Shown here piece by piece: positions 43,291-54,011 of a stretch of DNA of 64,000 nt. The notes beneath the pieces are model-generated. The model had not been told where the DNA came from, did no database searches, and saw nothing but the letters and a program-made list of their open reading frames with translations. The translations under genes and the position numbers were made by a program. Each line of letters opens with the position of its first letter. Position 1 is the first letter of the stretch. Source of the stretch: Notolepis coatsorum (lineage: Eukaryota > Chordata > Actinopteri > Aulopiformes > Paralepididae); assembly GCA_963971535.1 (NCBI GenBank), contig OZ020589.1, positions 83,538,860 through 83,602,859 on the forward strand. The letters run 5' to 3'.

Positions 43291-44302
43291 GGCACCTCCC
43301 CTTCCCGACTGGCGCCGAGTCGAGCCGGCCTGGTCCCGACAGCTGCCGAACCGATGACCAGCGTCTCTCTTCAATGAAGCGCCGCCGCTCCTCGTCCAAG
43401 AGAGACAGCGCCCCAAGCTGCATGGATTCATCACCCAGTGGCCCACTCGTGTAATGCAGGAAGCTGTCAACACCGGGAGGAGAAGGGACACGTACCTGGG
43501 TAGTAGTTTCACGCTCCCGTTCTCTCTCCCGATGTCGATTGTCCATACGAATGGCCGTGTTGATGAGCACTTCCAGCTGCTCCGGGATCTCACGCACGGA
43601 AAGCTCGTCCCTCATCCGTGCGGAGAGCTCCTGGACAAACAAGACAACACAGGAAATCTCCGGCCAAGCTGCCTCCCGAGCCACGATCCGGAAATCAATG
43701 ACGTAATCTGAGACAGTGCGGAGGCCCTGCCGGCAGGCGAGAAGCCGCCCACCGGCCTCAAAGATCGAGAGTACTCGGGAAGTGTCGAAGACTCTTCTCA
43801 ACTCCCCGGTAAAGGCGTCCACACTGTTGCAGATTAACGACCCACTTTCCCATTTGGCCGTAGCCCAGGAGAGTGCTCGACCGGTGAGAAGGGTAATGAT
43901 ATATGCGACCTGGGATCTGGAAGAGGGGAATGAACGTGGCTGCAGCTGGAACACGAGTGAACACTGGGTGATGAACTCTCTGCATCCCTCTGGTGATCCC
44001 GCGTAGCGGCCCGGTGGAGATAGCCGTGGCTCCTGGGCCCGCTCCTGGTGCCCAAAAGCTCCCCGACCCTCTTCGCTGCAGAGCGCCGCTTCTCCCGGCA
44101 CCGCCTCTGCCACCGTTGATCTTACTCCTGCCACCTCGCCTTGCGCCCTCTGGGCCGTGAGCAACGCCGAATGCGCTGTCTCCTGCGACGTGATGACGGG
44201 CCCGCCCAGCCGAACCAGCTCGGTGTTGACGAGTTGTTGATGTCCGTCCATTCGCTCCAGCGCACTCTTTTGTGCCTGGAGCATCTCCATGATTGCATCC
44301 AT
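43277..44302 (-). CDS. Gag of the sushi-like chromovirus
   Basis: Forms the particle shell. I start it at the ATG at 44302 (MDAIMEMLQAQKSALERM); an upstream open stretch to 44413 has no ATG. The core has RYAGSPEGCREFITQCSLVF, SQVAYIITLLTGRALSWATA and DYVIDFRIVAREAAW, the pattern shared by sushi-type Gag and by RTL/PEG10-type host genes derived from such elements. A coiled-coil-like N-terminus precedes it and a highly charged RHRERERERE stretch follows. The usual CCHC zinc knuckle at the end is not seen; the frame runs out at GKGRCPAGP. 341 codons without a stop, so gag is the least damaged part. Confidence 0.8.
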   Translation of the reverse strand: MDAIMEMLQAQKSALERMDGHQQLVNTELVRLGGPVITSQETAHSALLTAQRAQGEVAGVRSTVAEAVPGEAALCSEEGRGAFGHQERAQEPRLSPPGRYAGSPEGCREFITQCSLVFQLQPRSFPSSRSQVAYIITLLTGRALSWATAKWESGSLICNSVDAFTGELRRVFDTSRVLSIFEAGGRLLACRQGLRTVSDYVIDFRIVAREAAWPEISCVVLFVQELSARMRDELSVREIPEQLEVLINTAIRMDNRHRERERERETTTQVRVPSPPGVDSFLHYTSGPLGDESMQLGALSLLDEERRRFIEERRWSSVRQLSGPGRLDSAPVGKGRCPAGP

Positions 44303-44404
44303 GGAACTCTGATGATGGTCAGGTCTTCTGTCAGGATGGAGGTAGGTGAGTTCCAGTTGTGGTATGCAATCAAGGAGACGGAGAGGGTGTACTCTTAATA
44401 GTAA

Positions 44405-44724
44405 AGAACACAAAGAGTAATACTAGGATACATTGCCGAGTGGCAGGAAAGAAAGAGGGAATATATAAATGAAGCTTAATGGTGGTCCAGAAACCGGAAC
44501 CGCCCACGTTATCTCCGAACGTTATAATGAAGACCTGACGAATAGCAAACAAAAGATAGAAGGGTTAAGTAGCGACCACATTCCAACATTCCACACACAC
44601 CCCCGTAACAGCCAATCAGGACCCATACACTAAGTGACAGGGGAGACAGGTGACAGTAGCCAAGTGACAGATGACAGAATGGTGGGTGGTTCACAGACAG
44701 CAGTCAGCGAACCAGAACGTAACA
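44405..44724 (-). repeat. 5' LTR of the chromovirus
   Basis: Sense start TGTTACG at 44724. A TATA-like CTACTTAACC lies mid-LTR. The sequence after the LTR (from 44404 downward) does not show an obvious tRNA-matching primer site. Confidence 0.8.
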
Positions 44725-44728
44725 CCAA

Positions 44729-45174
44729 TCTGTGTTTTGTACATTTGTTGTCTTTGTTGTTTCGATTGTTTACACTGTTTTAGTGTTGTGTTCCTACTGT
44801 CTGTGATTTGTAAATGTGTTCTTGTCTTGTGTGTCTCAGTATTGTACATTTGTTTCTAGTTTATTCCCCTGTGTTTCAGTCTTGTGTTAGTTCTGTTACC
44901 ACAGCTGTGTCCATTCAACAATCACCCTCTTGTCTCTAATTAGTGTTTGTATTTAAGTGTTGTCGGCCCAGCATCCATTGCTGGGTCATTATTTCCTGTT
45001 ACCCTTGTTTCCGTGTTGTCATTCGTGAAGCTTCCCTGTATCCTGTGTTTCCTGTCATTCAAGTAAAGTCTTTGATTATCACTACGCCGTCTCCTGCCTG
45101 CTCTCTCCAAGCTCCCCTTGTTTAAATCTGCATCTGGGTTCCATTCATCATGCCATCTAAGCGTAATCGTAACA
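44729..45174 (+). mobile_element. Possible solo LTR of another Gypsy-like element
   Basis: Begins TGTGTTTTG, ends CGTAATCGTAACA, with GTATTTAAGTG (TATA-like) near 44949 and CAAGTAAAGTC (polyadenylation-like) near 45060. No matching target duplication, so ends are uncertain. 45175-45500 holds no recognised feature. Confidence 0.35.
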
Positions 45175-45521
45175 TACATGGGTGTTCCAGGTTAGTGTGT
45201 TATCGACAAAAATTCCAAGATATTTATATAGACTCCTGGCTTTAGTCCCAGACCTAGGATCAGATTTCCCTTACATAAGCTTAACAATTCGTACAATGGG
45301 AAAATAACTGAACCTGAATCTGTGGCTAGTATCTCTCTGGTGATCATAACCATTCATTTCTAAAGCCAACCACCATTTTTAAAAGCAACAACCACATTAT
45401 ATAGCGTAGTGGCTCCCACTCTGTTCACTCACTGGAACATTCCCTATCACATACTGTGAATTTGAAAACTTTCCGCCACAATGCACCTACACCTGTCCGG
45501 CCACGCCCACATCCGTCCATG

Positions 45522-45529
45522 TATATAAG
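45522..45529 (+). promoter_or_regulatory. TATA box of a retroelement-like ORF
   Basis: TATATAAG, about 170 bp before the ATG at 45698, in a leader with a gttagttagttagttag tetranucleotide run. Confidence 0.4.
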
Positions 45530-45697
45530 CGAGGGTTGTGACCGTACTTCCACTCTTCCCTTTCTTTCACCTCACAGAAGTCCGTGGCTACAGTGCACAC
45601 TTCGCAGCGTTAAAGAAAGTTAGTTAGTTAGTTAGTCATTTTGTGTTGCTGTCTTTTTTCTTTTTGTCTACTCTCCCTTTAAAGGAAAAAGTTAAGA

Positions 45698-46804
45698 ATG
45701 ACATCACCACCGGGACCTGGAGATTATCGTTCAGGCCTCCACCAGCGCTTCACAGTCGCGACCTCCTCTGTGCGCCACGGAGGTTCCCTGACTCCACGTT
45801 TGTGGCAGGCAGGTGAGCGTCAGCGGCGCGCAGAGCTGGGCAAGCGTCGCCAGGCAGCCGTCGAGCACCCCTCCCCAGTGAGATGGCCTAGCTCCGGCTC
45901 CAGCGTCCCCGCCGGGAGACAGTCGGCTAGTCCGACGGTCTCTTTGGTGGGTGATGACTTGCGGCGCAAGCTCTCCGCTTCTGCCCGCTCCCGTCACTCG
46001 GCAGTGAGTGGCAGGGGTGGGTGGTCTAGCGGTTGTGTTGGATAGGCAGGGCCCGAGGCGTTCGGTTCTGCGGAACAGCTGGCTCCGAGCAGGGATTCCT
46101 CCGTTTCCTCTCCGTTGCATCCAATGGAAACGGAGGATTATATGGAGGGGGCTGGGGAATTCCTGTTCGACGCCCCAGCGGAATCAGAGCCACCTCCTCA
46201 GGGAGTTTCAGAGGAGGCTCTGGTTTCGTACTGGGAAGCCTCGTACTCCGAGACTGAACTAAACTTGCCAACTCCGAGACGAGACGCCCCTTCTTCAGCG
46301 TCGGCTCCCACCTATCAAGTGGTCTGAGCTACCCGTGCGCGAGGGATGCCAGCGAGGTGGAAGAGAGAACGCAGGGAGAGCTGCATGCTCTCTTTCCCGA
46401 GCTAATGGCAGTGGCTGCGCGAGCAAACAGAATACCGTTGCCAATGCCCCTGCCGACACCTGTTCCCAATGACATGATAGGCCATGTCTTTCAACGCCGC
46501 CCACAGAAGGAGCCAAGCGTTGTTTACCCCTTCTTCCCATCTATGGGGGCCTACGTTTCTCGGGAACAGGTGATCCCCCGCATCGTCGGCCTATCCCCCA
46601 CCTACATGCCATTTACGCAGGTGGAGGAGTTGGTTCAGGGTTTAAGGGACGGGGTGCCACGGCTTGACAACCCAATGGCATCTGTCCTTTGCCCCGAGAG
46701 GGTGTGGGAACCAAAGAAGAAGCCGCTTCCGAAGGGGAGGTCGGCCCGGCAGCTGGCCTACTGGAGTGACCAGGCCTACATCGCGCTGTACATATCTCTT
46801 ACCT
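45698..46804 (+). pseudogene. Gag-like ORF, possibly of a DIRS-type element
   Basis: Three successive frames: 45698-46045 (MTSPPGPGDYRSGLHQRF, Arg/Ser-rich), 46115-46327 (METEDYMEGAGEFLFD, acidic) and 46357-46804 (GELHALFPELMAVAARANRI, then QVEELVQGL and ARQLAYWSDQAY). A Ser/Arg-rich start, an acidic middle and an 'LFPEL...AARA' region with a 'P-x-V-E' block recalls gag of fish DIRS-type elements, but I am not sure; it has no enzymatic motif. At least two frameshifts. It is cut at 46805 by an L2 fragment. No reverse transcriptase or recombinase of this element is in the window. Confidence 0.35.
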
Positions 46805-47745
46805 ACTCATTTACATTTTGTCATTTAGCTGACGATGTGAGTGGAGAAGTTTCAGCTGGTCGTCAAGGACAACACCAAGATTCTTGGCAGTCGGGGATGC
46901 GGCCACAGCTATATTCTCGACTGTGATGGAAAGGCTGGTCAGGGGGGAGGATTTCGCCATCAGGTGTTTGAGGTGGTTGGTCGTCATCCAGGCAGAGATG
47001 TTGGACAGACAGGTGGAGATCCGCTCAGAGACATGGATATCTGAGGGAGGAAAGAAGAGGAAGAGTTGGGTGTCATCGGCAAAGCAATGATACGAGAAGG
47101 CATGAGACGTGATAATCTTACCCAGAGATTTAGTGTAGAGGGAGAAGAGAAGGGGTCCAAGGGTGGACCCCCTGGCGACACCCGTCCGCAGGGGGCGGGG
47201 GGCCAACATGGTCCCTCTCCATGACACTAAGTAGGAGCGGTCATTGAGGTATGATGTCAGCACAGAGCCAGCCACTCCCATTCCTGCGAGGGACACGAGG
47301 AGGATCTGATGGTTGACTGTGTCAAGTCAAGTCAAGTCAAGAGTTTTATTTGTCACGGCATACGAGTATACAATGAAATGCGGGTGGTCTTGCCCGCAAC
47401 GATGTGCAATGCAGTGGGTACAACATATAATAGAATCCAATACAAAAAAAATTGTGCAATAACAGGTAACAGGTAACATGGTGTGACATCAAAATCGGTA
47501 TCTGTACATAATTATTTACAGAGCATATAGGACATGCTAGGTAGCTTTGGTAGTGCAATACACTGTTACTGTTGCTAATACTGATTTAAAGTGGCCTTTC
47601 CTTTTGGCAATAAGTGTGAGTGTGTGCGCATGAGTGTGTGCCCGCTCATGTTGAAGTGTTAAAGTGGCTGCTAGTGTGTGAGCGTGCACAGCGTGCGTGT
47701 CGTGTGTGTGCACATGTGTGCTTATGTGTGGATAGTTCAGTGTTC

Positions 47746-49393
47746 TCAATGTTCATTGTTCAGGACTCTGATGGCCTGGGGGAAGAAGCTAAGCCTAAGC
47801 CTCTCTGTCCTAGTAGCTGGGGTTCGCAGGCGTCTGCCTGAACTCAGCAGCTGAAACAGGCTGTTATTGGGGTGGTGGGGGTCTTTCATTATTCTGCAGG
47901 CTCTGGATTTGCACCTCTTGTTGTATAGAACCTGCAGGGGAGGTAGTGCAATACCCGTGGTACGCTCGGCTGAGCGCACCACTCTCTGTAGGGCCTTCTT
48001 GTCCTGTGCAGTGATGTTTCCGGTCAGGATGCTCTCTACATCCCTGATACTCAGAACTTCCTTAACTGTCTCAGGTGGTAGAGGCGCTGTTTCGCCTTCT
48101 TTACTACTGTGTCTATGTGTGTTGACCATGTCAGGTCCTCTGAGATGTGGACCCCCAGGTACTTAAAGCTGCTCACCCTGTCCACGGTAGCCCTGTTAAT
48201 CATCAGTGGTGTGTGCGTCTCCTGCTGTCCTCTCCTATAATCCACGATCAGCTCCTTGGTTTTACCAATGTTCAGGAGCAGGCTGTTGTCCTGGCACCAG
48301 CATTCCAGTACCTCAACCTCCTCCCGGTAGGCCTTCTCGTCGTTGTCCGAGATCAGCCCCACCACCACCATGTCGTCTGCGAACTTCACTATGGAGTTGG
48401 AGCTGAACTTGGCCACACAATCGTGTGTGTAGAGTGAGTACAGCAGGGGGCTCAGAACACAGCCCTGGGGGGACCTGATGCTCAGGGTGATGGTGTTGGA
48501 GGTCTGACCCCCCACCCTGACCGCCTGGGGTCTCTCGCTCAGAAAGTCCAGTACCCAGGCGCTCAGGGCGGAGCTCAGACCTAGCTCGATCAGCTTGTCC
48601 ACCAGTCTGGTGGGGACTATGGTGTTGAACGCTGAGCTGTAGTCAATGAACAACAGTCTCACATAGCCCCCCTTCTGACGGTCAAGGTGCGAGAGGGTGC
48701 TGTGCAGTACCTGGGAGACCGCGTCGTCGGTGGACCTGTTTGTCCTGTATGCAAATTGCATAGGGTCCATATCACTGGGGAGGGAGGCACAAATGTGATC
48801 CTTGACCAGCCTCTCGAAACATTTCATGACCACAGAGGTGAGTGCCACCGGTCTGTAGTCATTTGGACATGTTGGGGAGGGTTTCTTCGGTACAGGGATG
48901 ATGGTAGACATCTTGAAGCAGGCAGGGACTCCGCCAGGGATTGATTAAATATGGCGGTGAACACTGGGGCCAGCTGGTTGGCACAGGACTTGAGTATGCG
49001 TCCTGTTATGCCATCTGGGCCAGCAGCCTTCCTGGTGTTCACCTGCATAAATGCTCTTCTCACACTGTGTTCCGACAACGAGAGAGCATCCCCGCCCCCC
49101 CGCGGTTGCCCCCCCCCCCTCCACAACAGCCGGCGCGCCAGTGACGTCACTAGCCGGAGAGCCAGCAGCGCCACTGTCTACACCAAACCGAGCGTAGAAG
49201 GTGTTGAGCTTGTCCACGAGGGAGGCGTCGTCGCTCCCCATTGAGGGGGCGCTGACTTTATAGTCAGTTATTGTCTTCAGTCCCTGCCATAATCCTCTTG
49301 TGTCGTTTTGTGCCATTTGTGTCTCCAGTTTGTCAGCATATGTCCTCTTAGCAAGTTTAACAGCCTTGCGTAGAGTATAGACTGAAGCCTTAT
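47746..49393 (-). pseudogene. Reverse transcriptase part of the CR1/Rex-like LINE
   Basis: Resumes right after the LTR with ASVYTLRKAVKLAKRTYADK, WQGLKTITDYK, a frame change near 49100 (C/G-run region), then [25 protein letters not shown] in pieces, [29 protein letters not shown] and [14 protein letters not shown] (catalytic FADD at about 48370). A stop/shift near 48050 (LRKF) removes part of the thumb before ILTGNITAQDKKALQRVVRS, and the end is FFPQAIRVLNNEH. About the same length and order as the plus-strand relative at 29345. Confidence 0.85.
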
Positions 49394-50820
49394 TGTAACT
49401 GAGGGGTACAATTCCCTGACTGTATTGTTAGATATGATACTTACTACCACTACCTCTTGTACTTTAGACTCTGGCCACCCAGTACTAGGCATAAATAATT
49501 ATGGTAAACACTCCCACGTAGATGAAACGATCCAACACAAATGTACCAAGTCGAAAGTCTGCGTTTAATAATAATTAATACATAGCAAAAGGTATGTAGA
49601 GCAATCACTTAATTACATTTATGATTTGAAATAGGATGCACTTTTATGGCAAATGAGTATTCGTTGGTATATCAATAGAGAACGTCCAATCTCTGGTGGC
49701 GCAGGCGGTAAATATACAACCTGGAATATTTAAGGAATAATAGCAATGATACTTTAATGATTATAGAACTGGATACACTAGGGGGGAATTCCGGTCGCTT
49801 GTAAGACAACTGGAGAAGGGGGGGGGGGTAGAGTCTGGCTGTATCCGTCTGGCCGAGGGTATCCTGGGAGAACCCACGGTTGTGCGGCTCGGTGCCTCAG
49901 CGATCCTCGATCCACAGATGAAAGCAGTTGGACTCTCTGTGGGCCGGCTTCCTCCGGTCCACGATGGAGAGACGTGAAGCGACCTCGTCGTGTAGAACGT
50001 CTCCTCACCTGTCGTCCTCTCCGGGGGGGGGGTTTCCAACACACGGCAGTGTTGGTCTTTATCCATAGAATAATCACTGTATACAAAGCATAATCCGTGC
50101 CTGGGAAGGCGGGCTGTCGTCGGTAGAATAATCCGGTATGCAGGTCCACTCGCTCGTCGGCTCTGGGGCTCCTCGGGTGCAGCCTCACATGGGGTCGGCC
50201 ACCCTGGATAAGCAGCCAGTTCTACCCGAAACGATGGGGGTACTGACTACGATAGTATTCTCACCGCACGAAGCACTACATATGAATAGACTATTATTAG
50301 CTTAATAGACTACGTCCAACTCGACGATATAGTGCCAAATATGACTATTCAAATATTAATATACACGATGTCTCAATACCGATGGTAGGCCGAACTTGGC
50401 CTTACTCCCACACGTGGCGTCGCGGGGAGGCTTTACGTCTGTCACTCTATTGGAGGGTAAGAAACTGGACTAAAAAGGAAGTCCTACTTTAGTAGCGCAG
50501 TATATATACTCACTATGAACAAATAGTACCATTAGTGGTGCGGTAGCCAGATTCCTACGCGGAACTAGGACTTGTTCGTACATGTTGAGCGGTACGTTTG
50601 AACTGGGTCTGGGGGGTATGGCAGCCTGGCACCAAGGTCTCGACCAATAGTAGAATGGAGACTATTATGGGATGTTCAGTAGGCTAGAATGGATATTCAA
50701 TGCATATTGTACAAGGAATATACAAGGGATATCAGGGAATATTAGAGAATATACAGATACAATTAAATATATATATATAAATAAATATATATATTCGGTT
50801 TAATCTGGCCCTTCACAACA
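49394..50820 (-). mobile_element. Solo LTR (1427 bp) with 5-bp target duplication
   Basis: Ends tgtaact and cacaaca (sense TGTTGTGAAGGG...CAGTTACA), flanked by cttat on both sides (49389-49393 and 50821-50825). Removing it and one cttat joins the LINE frame exactly (EEYK then ASVYTLRK), which proves the edges. It contains A/T-rich TATA-like sequence near its sense start and a G-run at 49816-49827. The retroelement class is unknown; no internal part is left. Confidence 0.9.
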
Positions 50821-52080
50821 CTTATACTCCTCCATGTTTCCTGACTCTCTACCCAGGTTGTAGGCGGTGGTGCGAGAGTTCAGAGCTGCTCTAATAGTGC
50901 TGTCCACCCACGGTTTCTGGTTTGGGAAAACCCGCACCATTTTCGTGAGGACAATACCATCAGCTATTGTTGTTATGTAACTCACCACTGTGTCTGCGAG
51001 CTCGCTGACGTCACTGGCGCTTCCTTGGAACATATCCCAATCCGTGTCTGCTAACACGTCCTGGAGCGTGGCCTCTAATTCGTCGGTCCACTTCTTTGTC
51101 TCACGTGACACGACGGCGTCACGTGATCTTTGTTGATATGCGGGAAATAGCAAGATGGAGTCGTGGTCACTCGAGCTTGAGGGCCCCGTTAAGGGCGGAG
51201 CAGCTACTGCCTTGTAGCCGGCTCTGAACGGGGAATAACAGTGGTCGAGTGTGTTCTTCCCTCTGGTGGAGCAGGCGATGTGCTGAAAAAAGGACGGCAT
51301 CACTTTCTTCAGGTTTGCCTGGTTGAAATCGCCGGCCACTACCATCGCTGCATCCGGATGTTTGATCTGGTGTCTGTTGAGGTGATCGTGTAGTTCTCCC
51401 AGCGCTTTGCCCGTATTCGCGTGTGGGGGAATATATACGGCGGTCATGATGACCGCGGTGAACTCCCTGGGGAGGTGAAACGGACGGCACAGGATAGAAA
51501 GGTGTTCCATGTCCGGGGAACACGAGTTCGAGAGAACATGCACCCCTTCGGGATTAACCCAGGAATTGTTCGTGAGGAGGCAGACCCCGCCGCCGATGCT
51601 CTTTCCTGAGGCAGCCGTTCGATCTGCACGTAATACGGTGAAGGCGTCCGAGGGAGAGACGCTTTTGTCCGGAGTCGCCGACGTGAGCCATGTCTCCGTG
51701 AGACACATGATGTTGATGTCTCTCATCTCCCGTTGGAACCGGACCCTCGCCCTTAGGTCATCCATCCTACCCTCCAACAAACGGGCATTCGCCAGAAAGA
51801 TGGATGGAATTGCTGGGCGGTAAGCAGCTCTTTTTAGTCTCAGCCTAATACCTCCACGTCTCCCTCTGTGTCTCTTCCTGCCGTACCCTTTGTTCTTTTC
51901 CTTGCCGCCATTCTCCCGTCTGATTTCTGCTGGCCATTCTAGGTCTAAAGTGTCTCCAAACTCCTCTTTGAGCCCGGGGTTTAGGTCCATAAGTGTCTGA
52001 CGGTCGTATGACGTACCCGCCAGTGTTGCTTTAAATAAAAAGGTAGAAAAAACAAACATAATAACTAAAAGTGTGTACAT
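50821..52080 (-). pseudogene. Endonuclease part of the CR1/Rex-like LINE, uninterrupted
   Basis: An open frame of about 420 codons starting MYTLLVIMFVFSTFLF (hydrophobic, signal-anchor-like) and YDRQTLMDLN, then a basic GYGRKRHRGRRGG patch, and the endonuclease motifs LANARLLEGRMDDLRAR, CLTETWL, VYIPPHANTGKAL, VVAGDFNQANLKKVMPSFFQ and SSDHDSILLF (SDH). It ends where the LTR enters (NMEEYK). The open frame suggests the LINE itself was young when the LTR arrived. Hydrophobic N-termini of this sort are shared with the relative at 29345. Confidence 0.85.
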
Positions 52081-52330
52081 CGTTGCGGAGCTAAACCAGA
52101 GGCGTCTGACTCGGGGTCGCGTCCTCTCTCATCTCGAAGGCTGCAGATAGGTCTAGGAGAATGAGGACAGAGGAGAGGCCTTTCGCTTTTGCTAAGTGAA
52201 ATGCCTCTGTGACCGCAATGAGGGCCGTCTCTGTGGAATTATTTTTTCGTGCAGAATTGTATTAAAAACTCCCAAGTTCACCCCTTCCCAAAATATTACT
52301 TGAGCAAAGGGCCGAATGTTAGTTCAGCCC

Positions 52331-53652
52331 ACGCACAACAGCGAGAGATTACCTGTAATTTAGCATAGCCTCATAGTGTGGCGAACGCACACACACACCC
52401 TCTCTCTCTCAGTGCGTGAGGAGGATTGGTGCTAGATTGAGAAGGGGCTGTCTCTCGGCATATAGAACGGACATTCATACACATCAACGCGCTTCCAAAC
52501 AAGGTGTGATAAACATGAATTGATATATTTTCCTTGGCATGAAACAGGAAATGGTATTTACCATTAGGGACCTGCATGACACTTCTTTCTCTGTTCAATA
52601 TAATTTTACCCTGAGGGATGGTGGTCGCGGTTGTTGTTGTATTCAGTTCAATGACATTGCGTTTATTTTTTTCGATTAGAATATTCATTGACAGCCCTAC
52701 TTAACAGTTACTGCATCACCCCTGAGTGGAACATGGAAAGCCAAATAAATAAACTTAAACTTTCCCCCACTGTACCGAAAACCCAAACCGAACAGTGACT
52801 TCAAAACCGAGGTACCTACCGAACTGTGGTTTTTGTGTACCATTACACCCCTACTGGCCAGTATGACATACTACCACAGTGTATTTGATACTACAACTCT
52901 GTACATGTTATGAAATTTAACTCCCAGAACTGTCACTCTCCTCCCTCGAATATCATGCAGTATCTGTCTCTAATCCTTTCAATCTCACCATTGTTACACT
53001 CTATCGCCCTCCAGGTCCCCTCGATCACTTCGCAGATGAGCTGGACATGCTTCTAAGCTCCTTACCGGAAGATGGTACCCCTCTCCTTCTATTGGGCGAC
53101 TTCAACCTGCCTGACTCATCTCAGTCGGTCCCAGTGGTCTCCCTCCTACAACAATTTGACCTGACTCCCACTGCCATGCCTCCCACCCACAAAGCAGGCA
53201 ACTCCTTGGATCTCATATTTTCCCATAACTCCAGCATCATTAACACCACGGTAACTCCCCTACATGTATCTGACCATTCCTTCATATCCTTCTCACTAAC
53301 TCTCATGCTTAACCGGACGGTCTTCATCCCAACTCAAACCGTCTCACTCAGACGCAACCTGCCCTCCCTATCCCCCTCCACCCTCTCCTCTGACATAATA
53401 TCCGCTCTACCTTTGATTGACACCTTCTCTGCTCTCCCCACAGAGATGGCAACCTCCACCCTCCTCTCAGCCCTTGCAACCTCCTTCGACAAGCTCTGTC
53501 CCCTCGTTGAGAAACCTGCCCGCCGTTCCCCACCCAGTCCATGGCTGACGGATGCAGTGAGAGAACAAAGACAGGTCCTGAGAGCGGCTGAGAGGAAGTA
53601 TAGAAAGTCACGCCTCACTGCTGACATCGACACATACCACAACCTCTTGTTA
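52331..53652 (+). repeat. 1.32-kb tandem duplication, unit 1
   Basis: Starts acgcacaacagcgagagatt; the next unit starts acgcacaacaacaagagatt at 53653. Contents: a ~360-bp block with a 105-codon minus frame (no known domain), the joint attcattgacagcc at 52684, and an L2 endonuclease region. The two units differ by few substitutions plus a ~75-bp deletion in unit 1 at about 52918. Confidence 0.9.
52921..53652 (+). pseudogene. L2 endonuclease region, unit 1
   Basis: The frame has LDMLLSSLPEDGTPLLLLGDFNLPD (endonuclease GDFN), a GNSLDLIF motif and VSDHSFISFSL (SDH), then WLTDAVREQRQVLRAAERKY and is cut at HNLLLT by the duplication joint. The N-terminal part of the endonuclease is missing. Identical over most of its length to 56740-57395. 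Confidence 0.85.
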
Positions 53653-54011
53653 ACGCACAACAACAAGAGATTACCTGTAATTTAGTATAGCCTCATAGTG
53701 TGGCGAACGCACACACACACCCTCTCTCTCTCAGTGCGTGAGGAGGATTGGTGCTAGATTGAGAAGGGGCTGTCTCTCGGCATATAGAACGGACATTCAT
53801 ACACATCAACGCGTCTCCAAACAAGGTGTGATAAATGTGAATTGATATATTTTCCTTGGCATGAAACAGGAAATGGTATTTACCATTAGGGACCTGCATG
53901 ACACTTCTTTCTCTGTTCAATATAATTTTACCCTGAGGGATGGTGGTCGCGGTTGTTGTTGTATTCAGTTCAATGACATTGCGTTTATTTTTTTCGATTA
54001 GAATATTCATT

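Larger units (their letters stand above)
39593..44724 (-). mobile_element. Sushi-like Ty3/Gypsy chromovirus
   Basis: LTRs of about 330 bp (39593-39925 and 44405-44724; sense TGTTACGTTCTGG...) flank gag, protease, reverse transcriptase/RNase H, and integrase with a chromodomain. The polypurine tract CGGGGGAGGGTAC precedes the 3' LTR. The left LTR has a 17-bp internal duplication (gtgacagcactaagtgacaa). No matching 5-bp target duplication is visible, and the sense ends of the LTRs are not clear. All coding parts carry frameshifts. Confidence 0.85.
47324..52133 (-). mobile_element. CR1/Rex-like LINE with (TTGAC)n tail, carrying a solo LTR
   Basis: 3' tail is aataaaactcttgacttgac on the minus strand at 47350-47324; 5' leader ends at 52133. 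Endonuclease at 52080-50826, reverse transcriptase at 49393-47746, split by an LTR. It sits in an L2 reverse transcriptase; at most 2-3 bases of target duplication. Confidence 0.85.
46805..52259 (-). mobile_element. L2/Maui-type LINE fragment split by another LINE
   Basis: Pieces 52134-52259 and 46805-47323 are one L2 reverse transcriptase. The first reads STETALIAVTEAFHLAKAKG then LILLDLSAAF; the second continues TVNHQILL, GSTLGPLLFSLY, HCFADDTQLF and NLGVVLDDQ. The join falls inside the catalytic AAF-D-TVNHQ motif. At its 3' end the protein is cut and followed directly by the L2 tail (rc of tttacattttgtcatttagctgacg), so there is also an internal deletion. Confidence 0.85.
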
